Below, piece after piece: positions 1-10,600 of a stretch of 64,000 nt of DNA (position 1 is the first letter of the stretch; every line of letters starts with the position of its first letter). Under the pieces are notes generated by a model. It saw only the letters and a program-made list of their open reading frames with translations, did no database searches and was not told where the DNA came from. The translations under genes and the position numbers were made by a program. The DNA is from Lepidurus packardi (lineage: Eukaryota; Arthropoda; Branchiopoda; Notostraca; Triopsidae): the NCBI GenBank assembly GCA_023053545.1, contig JAKZAN010000004.1:3906001-3970000 (forward strand), in the 5' to 3' direction.

Positions 1-520
1 GCAGTAAGTTAAAAAGTTACATTGAGTCGGAATAAAAGCTCGAAGAATTTCTAGTCACATGTCTCACTGTACGCATCCGTGCACTACAAAAGCATATGGT
101 GTCCCTTAAGAAGGATACGAAGAGCAAAATGTTTCTGAAAGAGCTCATTGACCAGCGGTATAAGTACTTGAAATTCTTGCGAAGGAGAGATTACCGCTGT
201 TATGAATGGTTGTTGGAACAGTTACAGCTGACGTTCAAGGCTAACCCCGAGTAAGTTTTTGCCTAAAAGCTTTTCCTTTCTTTATTAATCTACAAAATAA
301 TTATGTTTTCATGCTTAGTCCCATGAACCAAGTGACTCGCAAAAGCTCCCTACATTTGCTAACCGATCGCCATTGCCAAAACTTGCGAGAAAAACGTTTA
401 GAAGCTTACAAGAAAGAGTTAGACGCTAAGAAAGTTGATTTCTTGAAAGAAAAGCAGCAAATCCTTGAGTGGATTGAAGAAGAAGAACGTGCGTTAAATA
501 TTAGATATGAGAAACAGTAA
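1..520 (+). CDS. MRPS15: Mitochondrial small-subunit ribosomal protein uS15m (MRPS15), 3' part
   Basis: This is the C-terminal part of a bacterial-type S15 protein of the mitochondrial small ribosomal subunit, which binds 12S/16S-like rRNA. Visible exons are 1-3 (the last three bases of an exon that begins outside the window), 55-250 and 319-520, joined by GT-AG introns; the stop is TAA at 518-520. The second exon carries the family core, a helix with LKELIDQRYKYLKFLRRRDY followed by WLLEQLQL. The last exon is a charged helical tail rich in Lys and Glu, typical of animal mitochondrial S15 but absent from bacterial S15. The N-terminus and targeting peptide lie upstream of the window. Calnexin follows on the same strand about 480 bp downstream. 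The identification rests on the S15 core motif and is good; only the tail is poorly conserved. Confidence 0.85.
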
Positions 521-565
521 TTTTAGTCGAATTTTAGTCTAATTTTATGAAATACAGGCATTAAG

Positions 566-571
566 AATAAA
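566..571 (+). other. AATAAA polyadenylation signal of MRPS15
   Basis: A canonical AATAAA lies 46 bases after the MRPS15 stop codon. The following sequence to about 720 has no coding signal, so the transcript probably ends here. Confidence 0.6.
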
Positions 572-999
572 AATGACACTCTACTCGCGGTGTTTAGTTT
601 TTGGTTTGCGCCCATTTTGAAATTCCCGGCATTCGGAAATTGTTCATTGTCATTTGTTGAAATACACCAATGAGCCGAGCCCACGCTCGCTGACCAGCTT
701 GGCAAACGGTGCTGACGTTGGCGGCATTAGGAACCATTGCCGAAAGATTTGCCTGGCCGTTCTTTTACCGGGTTCACATTAATCAGATTAATTGAAAGCG
801 TTGCAAGAAGAAGTCTTGTTTTTCTGACGTGAAGCTTTGAAAAAGTAAGTTTATTCCTTCTTTTAACTATTTTAAACTACTTAACTAGGAGTTCATGGTG
901 TGAATTTTCCCGTATTTAAACCTGAAAAAGCCTTCTTACTTAACTGAAAAACGTGGCTTTTCCATTACTTGTAGGGGTTGGGTCCAGCTTCCGGCCAAC
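572..999 (+). other. Intergenic DNA and calnexin 5' leader
   Basis: No gene is seen between the MRPS15 polyadenylation signal and the calnexin start. A good donor (AAAAA before GTAAGTTT) near 845 and the acceptor ending at 974 suggest that calnexin has a non-coding first exon around 730-845 and a leader intron. No TATA box was recognised. Confidence 0.4.
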
Positions 1000-3900
1000 A
1001 TGAGGGCCACTAAGTTGATCTCCGCAATAAGTTTTCTAGTTTTGCTTTCACTATGCAGCCATATGCGAGTTTTTGCACAGGATGACGATGAAGAAGCTTC
1101 TGTACAAACAGAGGAGGTAGGAAAAGACCACGTTGTAAGGTTCACACGGAGTCTGAGTGCTTTGTTTTTTTGAATTCGAAGGAATCCACAGGACATCGAG
1201 TCACAGTAGAAGAAGTGCCTTATGCGAGTCCTAATCCTATGGGAAGTGTATATTTTGCAGAACATTTTGATAACTCAGAGGACGTGGACGCCCGATGGAC
1301 CAAGTCCCAAGCTAAGAAAGATGGTGCTGATGAAGCCATCGCCAAATATGACGGTAAGAATGCTTCCCAGTTTCACTTTTGTCCTCGTAAACTAACAACC
1401 AATACTGGTCTGCAGGCAAATGGGCAGTCGAAAGTTTACTGAAAGATGCTTTGAAAGGCGATTTGGGCTTAGTCCTTAAGTCGAAAGCCAAGCATGCTGC
1501 TATTTCGGCCATGCTTGATCGTCCCTTCCATTTCACAAACAGACCTTTAATTGTCCAATATGATGTAACCTTCCAAAGTGGACAAGAGTGTGGAGGAGCC
1601 TACTTGAAGCTGATTTCCCACGAATCTGGCATGCGTCTGTCTCAGTTCCATGATAAGACTCCTTACACGATCATGTTTGGCCCGGACAAATGCGGAAATG
1701 ACCAAAAGGTAAAGATGCTGCTTCAAATTTTTTATTTTTTTTTCTTAATAGAATAGTCAATGCAAGAATTTAAACCTCGCTTTGTGTTATGTATGCAAAG
1801 TGCCAAAACGTCTTGCTAGAGCAGATGTGGTAGACTCCAAAGCTGCCAAACTTACATGTTTGATGAGACATTTCACCCTACCAACAACCTTTTGTTCTAT
1901 ATATTGCGCGTTGAAACCTGATGTGTACCGTCCAGAATATTAATTCAATGCCTTTGTTTAGTTACACTTCATCTTCCGGCATCAGAATCCCAAGAACGGT
2001 ACCATCACAGAGAAACACGCGAAGAAACCGTCTGGCCGTATCGACGAAGTATTCAAAGACAATATTCCCCATTTGTTCACCCTTATGATTCGCCCAGATA
2101 ACACCTTCGATGTTAGTGTGGACTACAAAATAGTCAATAGCGGTAGTCTTTTGGAAGATTTCTCGCCGCCCGTTAATCCACCTGCGGAAATCGACGATCC
2201 GAGCGATACCAAGCCCGAAGATTGGGATGAGCGTGAAAAAATTCCCGATCCGGAAGCTTCGAAACCTGCGGACTGGGATGAGGAAGCTCCTCCGCAAATT
2301 CCAGATCCTAGCGCCTCCCAACCTGATGGTTGGCTGGAGTATGAACCCGAGATGATCCCTGATCCCACCGCTGAGAAACCTGAGGACTGGGACGACGATA
2401 TGGATGGCTCGTGGGAAGCTCCTTTGGTCAATAATCCAGCATGTGAAAAGGCAGTAGGCTGTGGTCCATGGTCCGCCCCTATGGTGCAAAACCCAGCGTT
2501 CAAGGGGAAATGGCGTCCACCAATGATCGGAAATCCCAATTATAGAGGCAAATGGAACCCCCGCCGGATCCCCAACCCTGACTTTTTTGAAGATAAGCAC
2601 CCCTTCAACATGGCTTCCATCGTAAGCAAAGGGCTTCCCTACTTGTGCTTGTTGAAAATATTCCGTTAGCTCCGTCTTGACTTGACCATTAATTTCCGTT
2701 TCTTCTTTTTCTTGTTTTCCAGGGAGCTATTGGGTTCGAATTGTGGTCCATGTCCGATAATATTTTCTTCGACAACATAATTATTACTGACGAAAAGACA
2801 GTAGCCGAACAGTGGGCTGCCGAAACATTCGATGTGAAACGTCACAGAGCCGATATTAGTTCGGTAAGAAAGAGTGTCTGTATTTATATTTATACCATAG
2901 TTCCGATTCAGTTGTCGTGGTCACACTTGATTTTCAGAGAAGCTGAAAGCTCGCAAAACATTTTTTCTTCCATCCATTTTAACTTAAGTTTTAAATGTTG
3001 TCTTGTTAAAATGTTTAACGTTTCATAGCCAATATTTACAATCGTGATTATCATTGAAGCTCGAATGGTCTTCTTTTAAACACGTTACAAATGTTTAAAA
3101 GCGATTATTTCATTTAAATCTGTCAAAAATACTTTAGGGGTATTTTTGAGAGGTGTGTTATAAGCAAAGGTTGTTAGTTAAGCGTATGGGGCAACTGGCA
3201 TTCGCCTGCCCATATTGTACAGCGTGCAAGCCGTTGGATGAACCAGTCCACGTGGTTTTGGCCCACTTATGGTATCATAGCCTTCGCTCCCACGTTACTC
3301 TTTCTCGGCTACTTGATTTGGTGGTACATTGAGGTACTGTCCCAGTTCAAGGCACTCTAATTTTGGTAGTTTTGAAGACCATTAAAACTCTTCCAGAGGG
3401 GCTAAGAAGAGATTTTGTTGCTAAAGTTTAGCTTTTGTCCTATAATTATTCTGCCTATAATATTGTAGTCGTGGACTGAGCGTGTTCGACGTTGGCTTAA
3501 ACACAAGCCGAACGTGGTAATGAGCTACCTAATGTACATGTCCGTCCCCGTCACTTTGTACGTCTGGTACCTCCGGAACCGTGTCCTGGAGGTATTTTGG
3601 TGGACTTGGACTTTTGAATGATTTAGCCAGTTACATTTGATGCATTAGCGTTTAAACTTGCGTACTTTGGTAGCGATTACTTAGATTTGTTTGTATCTTT
3701 TTGCGTTTTGCTTGTAGGAAAGCGTAGTTAATCGATTGGTACGCTATACCAATGAGAATCCTTGGCTATGGGCAGTGTACGTAATCGTCATTGGCTTACC
3801 TATAGTGCTCATCTTCACATTCTGCTGCGGCGGCCAGGTATATAAAATTTAAGCTTTTAAGCTTGCTAAAAGTGTGTGATGTGCTAGAAAAACGTTTTAT

Positions 3901-4238
3901 CTCTGTACTTTGGATAAGGAAGTGGGCTAATTCTTGTTTGTTTCAGGAAAAGGAGCAAGATAAGGCAGCTAAGGCTAAAAAGTCGGATGAAACTGAAGCT
4001 GATGATGAGCCGTTGCTTGAAGAAAAGGAAGAAGATGCTGCAGAGGATGAAGACGAAGTAGACCTGGAGGAAGCTCCTGCAGACCAAGATCAAGCAGAAT
4101 CTGAGGTAACCTTCGTTTTAAGTGTACATTTTCTTTTTAAAAAATAGTGTAATTTTATGTTCATCTTGTTTAATCTTTTAGGAAGTTGAAGTGGTTGAGA
4201 AGGCATCTCCTCGCAGACGTCGTGCTAGGAAGGATTGA
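1000..4238 (+). CDS. CANX: Calnexin, ER membrane lectin chaperone, with three alternative-looking membrane-anchor exons
   Basis: Calnexin retains monoglucosylated glycoproteins in the ER and helps them fold. Exons: 1000-1116, 1182-1353, 1416-1708, 1962-2621, 2723-2863, then three candidate anchor exons (3178-3333, 3469-3591, 3718-3837), then 3947-4105 and 4182-4238. With only the third anchor exon the protein is 572 aa, close to the usual 570-600. It has a signal peptide, a lectin domain (for example [20 protein letters not shown]), a P-domain with four DPxAxxPxDW-type repeats followed by four GxWxxPxxxNP-type repeats (the calnexin number; calreticulin has three), and a second lectin strand. 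The cytosolic tail is acidic and ends RRRRARKD, a basic ER-retention-like end. All three anchor exons are phase 0 on both sides, so any one, or all three, keeps the frame. Family assignment is certain; splicing of the anchor exons is inferred. Confidence 0.95.
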
Positions 4239-4782
4239 AAATGATGATTGCTAATATGGGCTGGCGCCAAAAACAAAAAAAAAGTTGCAAGCGGCGAAAG
4301 AAGAAACACCCCACTCATTCATTTTTGCGTGAATTTAGTCCGACCTACGTTATGTGCTCTCATCCCTCACAGATTCGATTAGTAGCCTTCACACATTTTA
4401 CTACTTTCCGTTTTTGTTGTCAGATAATTTGCGCACTTCTGGCGGTACTAACGTTTTTGCTACATTCCTAGTCACAACAGCGCAGTGGAGGTATTGAAAA
4501 GAAAAAAGTTCCAGATTTTGCGACAATTTTATTATCTTCCTTTGGCATGCTTGTACTGTATCTGCCCATCCCGCCATTTCTCTTGGGTATTTGGAATGCT
4601 CGAATTTCCCTCCAAATTTTTCATTCAATTTGAGTTGTGCAAACGCGTAGTCGTCCGTTAAAGAAAAAAATGAAAATACAGAAATATACAGTAAATGCCC
4701 CTTTCCATATCTTGTATTAAAATCTAGTGAGTCGAATTTTAACGGGTTATCAGTTTATTTATTTATTTTACAGTATTTAAGG
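4239..4782. other. Convergent 3' UTRs of calnexin (+) and LIAS (-)
   Basis: No gene is seen here. On the + strand ATTAAA at 4716-4721 is a plausible calnexin polyadenylation signal. On the - strand three overlapping AATAAA hexamers (read as TTTATT at 4755-4768) lie 15-28 bases past the LIAS stop. The two transcripts would therefore end within about 60 bp of each other or overlap slightly. Confidence 0.5.
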
Positions 4783-6342
4783 TTAGTTAGCTTGAGTCGG
4801 TTGGCTGCGCTTTGCAATGATGTTTTTAATGAAAAATTCACCAGCTTTATAAGAACTACGCACTAACGGTCCACTGGCTGTGTATAGAAAGCCTAATTCC
4901 TGGCCTACATTCTGCCAATGCTGAAATTTCTCCGGAGTCACATATTCTTGGACCTTAATGTGTCTTTTGGTAGGCTGCATATACTGTCCCAGTGTCAGGC
5001 AATCTACACTGGCTTCTCGCAAATCTGAAACCGTAATAGGTTAGGGTAAAAAAAAGCGTTTTGTTCATCACGAAACAAATTACCTTGCATGGTTCGATAG
5101 ACCTGGTCGTCCGTTTCCCCAAATCCGAGCATGATGGAGGTCTTCGTGACCACATCCCTACGCGCCGTTTTGGCGTAGCGTAAAACAGCTAACGACTGCC
5201 TAAAGGAAAGACCCAAAAAAATCTCGGATGATTTCTTGCCCCTGAGAGAGATGTTGTTCCTATCAATTTTTTTTTCCTTGGTGGGTACCGATAATTTGCG
5301 CGCGGGTCACGTACAAGCCACGTTAAAGCTTCCACTGTCTCTACGTTATGAGCAAAGACATCCAGTCCAGATTGCACTACGCGCTCGATGGCTTGTTTGT
5401 CACCCCGAAAGTCCGGTGTTAGGCATTCGACCAGCAATTTTGGATTTCTTTCTTTAAGCTGACAAACGGTGGCAGCCAAATGATCCGAGCCTCCATCAGG
5501 TAAATCTGAAAAGAGAAGACAGACAAAAAGTGTTTGCCAATGACGAAACAAAGCGATCAAATTTTAAGAAATACCGTCACGGTCTACCGAGGTCAACACT
5601 ACATAATCGAGACCCCAGGCAGCTATAGCCGTGGCGGTATTGACTGGCTCTTCTGGGTCTAAAGGAGGCGGGGCTTTAGAAGTTTTCACCGAGCAGAAAC
5701 GACAACCACGGGTACATGTATCGCCCATTAACTGTTAATTGCCAAACCAAGTTCAAAAATCATCTTACTTTCAAACACAGAATGCTTGTCAAAGGAAATT
5801 TGATTTCAATGGAGAAAAACTTACCATAATGGTGGCAGTGGCTGTCGCGTCAGGACCACCTCCCCAACATTCCCCAATATTGGGACACCTGGCTTCCTCG
5901 CAAACCGTGCTCAATTTCAATTTTCTTAAGCCTTCTTTGAGCTGGCTGTAGTTCTTGCCCATAGGTATTTCTGTTTTCAGCCAAGGGGGTAATCTGAGTC
6001 GTTTATCCCCTTTTTCTCTCACTAATTTCCCTACAAAAATCATAAAAAAATAACGGATGCGAAATTTAAGTCCACTTTATACCCGAGTAAGTCTTCCAAG
6101 TGTCCTCCTTATTAACATTTCCTGACAAAAAATCACTGAAGTCAGGACCTTCTTCTAGTTTCTCTGAAAGTGTCCTCAGCTTTTCATCCTTTTCTTCTAC
6201 TGGCTGAGTCGCATAAAATCTCACGTTTCGGGGTCCCACCTACGAAATGTCTATTACAACTGACTACAGATTTTCACGTAATAAGTAAAGTTTAATAAAA
6301 AATAACTACTTGTAAGCTTATAATGCGTGAAAATTTCAGCAT
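4783..6342 (-). CDS. LIAS: Lipoyl synthase, mitochondrial
   Basis: This radical-SAM enzyme inserts two sulfurs into octanoyl groups on lipoyl-dependent E2 and H proteins in mitochondria. Exons in order: 6342-6310, 6239-6083, 6030-5825, 5731-5575, 5505-5289, 5199-5084, 5024-4783; 375 aa, the usual animal length. The auxiliary cluster motif [12 protein letters not shown] is in the third exon. The radical-SAM motif CTRGCRFC follows, then [23 protein letters not shown] and the C-terminal [10 protein letters not shown] containing the conserved Ser ligand. All six cysteines expected for the two 4Fe-4S clusters are present. The start was chosen at 6342 because only this ATG exon (11 codons) joins the next exon in phase. 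An ATG near 6404 would run into a stop after splicing. The gene converges with calnexin. Confidence 0.95.
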
Positions 6343-7622
6343 TTTCAACGCCACGGGATTGAGATTTGTTGCTCTATTTATTATTTACCTTATGTAATGC
6401 GGCAAAACATTAGCCATGCGCAAGCGCTTTTGCGGCAACTGAATGAAGCTTTTCTAAACTCTGTTTTCCGCGGGTGGCGCTCCCAGTCTCCTCTCAGCGG
6501 AGCAGAGATTGCCCGTGTCGACAATCTCTTGTATTAATTTCGGCAACTTGAATAACGCCCCATACATTTCTATTGTGATATCGAACATTCCGTGCAAACC
6601 ACTTGGTGACTTCAACTCTCTACTTGTTTCGCGCGAATGCAAATGACTTGAACTATAGTAACGAAGTTCTGGCTTTATTCAGGAACAAGTTACAATGGTG
6701 TTCTGAAATGCAGTGACAGTGTTATAGTTAATGCTAGCATATAAAGGAAAGCTCAAATCAAAGCCGGAAGCTCGGAATTATTCACAAACCTTCCAGCCCG
6801 ATACAGCCGTCAAGTATGAATCTCAGATGTGCACAAGTCCGAAGATAAAATAGTCAAATTCAGAGCAACATGAAATCGAAATCGGCGTGAGCGGATTGTC
6901 TGACCATCCATGTAGGTTATTCGCTTCGCTGTGGGTAAGTAAGATCTAGTTCCCGGTACGTCCAGTGATTACATATTAATCGTTTCAGTTTGATTCGAAT
7001 TTCAAACAAGGGATTTTTTCTGAATTTCTTCGTCAAGTTTTGACGCATTATTGGTTGCGTTGATGCGGGATTGCGTCGTTATTAAAAAGCTATCAGCTTT
7101 GCCTTTGTATACTTGCGCATAAAGGAAGAGACAGAGAGAAATAAAAAAAGAAGTAAAAGGTCCATGCAGCAATCTGCCCGCACATCCCGCATTCCTCTCC
7201 CACGCGATTTTTCTTCCTGTGCGGAGTTTGCTTGCCGGTATAACGGCTGCAAGCGAACCTGAAACCCTGGAGAGTAAAGCAATCAATAACGAAATGACGT
7301 CAGGATTCGCTTTGCTTCTATTTGTATTGACTATCATTGTCGTGGACTTTCATCTGGAAAATTACTAGTCGTTTCAAGACACCCCTTTCTCGTCTTGTCG
7401 TTCGCAAGTCGTTCCATCCAACTCGCGCCATTTTCTTGTTCTAGCGTTACAACTTGCATTGGGTCTTGAGAGCTAGTGGATCTCCCCCCAAAATGTGAGA
7501 AATCTGAAATCGACTTCTTAATCAAACTAAAATAATAGCTGCGTATAGTCCCGGTTGCCGATACATTGGAGTTCTTAATTTTCTTTTTCTGTCGTCTTTC
7601 TTTGTGGCCGTTCGTAGGTAAA
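6343..7622. other. Divergent promoter region of LIAS (-) and TRMT9B (+)
   Basis: No coding signal stands up; short open frames here lack homology and codon structure. A donor-like GGGTAAGTAAG near 6928-6938 and an acceptor (TTCGTAG) ending just before the TRMT9B ATG suggest a spliced 5' leader for TRMT9B. No TATA box is evident, as is common for housekeeping promoters. Confidence 0.4.
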
Positions 7623-10600
7623 ATGGCTTCGACTGTCACCACTCCTGGTGCTCATTTAGGTGAAGAAGAACGTCGTGAACGCGAAGCAAGATCGTTAGCG
7701 TTGGAGAAAGCTTACGTCCATGAGGTCTATGACCAATTAGCCCATTATTTTGGTCAGGAGCGCTACAAACCTTGGCCCAAAGTTCGGGAATTCTTGGAGC
7801 AGTTGGAACCTGGCTCTATCGTCTGTGATGTTGGTAGGTATTTTAAAGCTTGCAATCCTTTTACGGAAAAAGTGTAAGGGGTTTTTTCTCTTTGAACTGT
7901 AGGTTGTGGAAATGGGAAATATTTGGACATCAATTCACAAGTTTTTAAATTGGGATCGGATCGTTGTCAAAGTTTAATCGGTGAAGCGAGAGCCAAACAG
8001 CATGAAGTAATCTTTCGCTCTTTTTACGGCAATTACTTCAGTGTTTAAAGAAAAGCTAGGTTACCTGTTTTTTATTTTATTTATTTATTTTTTAAGTTGA
8101 GCGATTAATATAGAGCGTTTCAAGATTGTTAAAGATTGTTTCGCAGGATGTTTCTTGTGAGATGAGGTCAGGTTTTCCACGGGATGATGAGATGTTGCTG
8201 TGCAACGTCACGTATGAAAAGCTCACATACGCACGGGGATCAATACTTTGAGGCAACGCCCCCGCTAAGGCTTGTCCATTGACTTCCTGGGTGGAAAATG
8301 TTTGTTATGAGTAGAAGTATAAAGTTTTTTTTTATGCTTTGCCTTTCCTCTTTAGATGATGAAATTCGTGTAGAAAACAATTTGAGCGAAGAATCCTAAA
8401 ATTGTTCGAGTTCGAGAATCAATGAGATGTGATATAGGATGTTTAAAATTCGGTAGGTGCTGGTATGTGATGCACTGTGCTTGCCGTACCGCGATGACAG
8501 TTTTGATGCCGCGTTGTCCATTGCTGTAGTGCATCACCTGGCCACAAGAGAACGAAGAGTGCGTGCGCTTCGTGAATTAGCAAGAATTGTCCGCGTTGGG
8601 GGCCGTTTGCTTATCACCGTTTGGGCTAAAGAGCAACGACACCGAAAAGTAAGACAATTATAGTCAAGTGACACTTATCCCACATCAAAAGATACATGAT
8701 AGCACATCGTGTCTAGCACCTATATCTCACGCAATAGCTGTGATTATTAGGATAGAACTTAGTTGGTTATATTCTCGCTAAAAAAAGGAGAAAAATTCGC
8801 AATTTGACAAGATGACTACTTTGTTCCGTGATTCAGTTTGAGTCGCAAGATATTTTGGTGCCTTGGCGAACGCCGCAATGTTCCAGCAGCGAAGAGAAGA
8901 CGTCCAATGCTCAGTCTGATGATGATATATCTTCCCAATCTCGTGCGGCTTATTCTCAAACCAGGAGTTCAGATGCCTGCTGTTCTTGCGGGTACAAAAC
9001 TACTTAATATGCTTGGCTTGCTGTGGTTTTTAAATTGTTATTCAGGTTTGGGCCGTTCACTAGAGCGGACGCGAGCAGTTGGTCCAAAACTGGCACTACA
9101 ACAAGACGAAAGATTCGCCCGCGTCATAAAAGTCCGCCAGTAATCCCCCCACCAACGCAAGGATGTCCTTCGTGCAGCAGTTCATCCGATCTATCCTCGC
9201 CCAATGAAACTTGCTACAGCTTTGTCCGTAAAGCCTTGCAGGTATTTTTTTCTTACATTAGGCTGAGTTGAAGTTAATTGAACTGGTTATTGTAAAAGTT
9301 AAGCAGGGAGAGTAAAGCAATTTGTGCATTAATCTTCAAGAAAATAAGAAAAAGAGGTTGAAATTATTGAACCAGTTTGATCTAGGAGCTTACAAACTTT
9401 AAGCTTGAGGACGTCGTTCTTTTTTTTCATGTCTGGTAGCGTTTGGCGGGGAATCGTAGAGGATCAAATCTCCAACATCGCCGCTGGTTCTCGGATCTGG
9501 AAGCCAAATCCTGTTCAGCTGGTTGGCCCAATGGCCCGCATTCATCCATGCATTCCATAGGGTCGTACGGATCCCAGCGTTTGCTGTTAGCTCCTTCGCC
9601 AAGTGCCACTCTCCAAGTGGATCATCCGAGTGTATTAGATTTACCCATTGAACTCCGACACTTGGATCCTGAAGGGGAAGTGTTGTGCAGTGGGGAAGAA
9701 AGTAGTCAAGAACGTTGTCCGAGCAGCAGCAGCCTATCTGCTTTAGGGGACAAGTCAGTCCCAATCAGTGCCAAATCACCGCAGTCCTTCTCTCGTATTA
9801 TTTCACCGTCGCCATCCTGGACGGTTGGTACAACTTTCACCCCTAGTAACAGCCCCAGTACTGTCGAACCTCCCGACAGTATTGCCAGCAGATTCAAACC
9901 GCGCAGTCTGAGCGACGTATTTCAACTCCTGCCACAGTCAGTTACTTCCTTACTCCAAAAATGTCCATCAACCCTCTCATCTAGCCCAAACATCGAACGG
10001 TTGGAGGAAAACAGAATCAGGGAAACTCCAAGTCCCGATACTTCGCATACTAGTACCAGCAATACTGTTGCTAACTTAGTGAACCCTAAAAATAACTTGC
10101 CTTTCCCGGAAATCGTTCTACCATCAGTTGAATCGGCCAAGTTATCTAGTCCGAAGGAATCCTTTTCCATAACTCTTTCGGTATGACTAAAACATTTTCT
10201 TAACTTGTGGTGATTTTGGTAGTTTAGTAAATTTTAGTCCTTATAAGATTACACAACTTCTTCAGTCATAATGCAAAACTTTTAGTAGTTTATTTATAAT
10301 TTTTAGATTCAGTACATTTCAAGTAAACTGTAATGTTATTATTATAAAGTTTATTATCTAATTTCTAAGTATTTTTAGTAATTTTTCTCATTTGCGAGTT
10401 ATTTTATTCATTTAACTGTTTCCGCTACTGAAAATCGACACATATTTAAGGTGATATATATTGTTCGTATTTAAGGTGGCACCTACGGCGAGAAAACGAC
10501 CGATGCTAGTCAAACAAAAGCGGCCTGTTTGGATGTGCGAACCTTTGGAGTTCGATGGAAACCCCTCAGAGGAAATGGACACGTTGTCCAAATTAGCTTC

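Noticed and set aside
1962..2600. Open frames of 138 and 212 codons on the - strand
   Set aside because: They are shadows of the repetitive calnexin P-domain exon; the + strand frame matches a known family.
6366..6404. ATG on the - strand (MANVLPHYI) as the LIAS start
   Set aside because: Its donor leaves two bases and the join to the next exon reads a stop after a few codons; the ATG at 6342 joins in phase.
8352..8537. 61-codon - strand frame inside a TRMT9B intron and exon
   Set aside because: Overlaps a conserved methyltransferase exon and has no similarity of its own.
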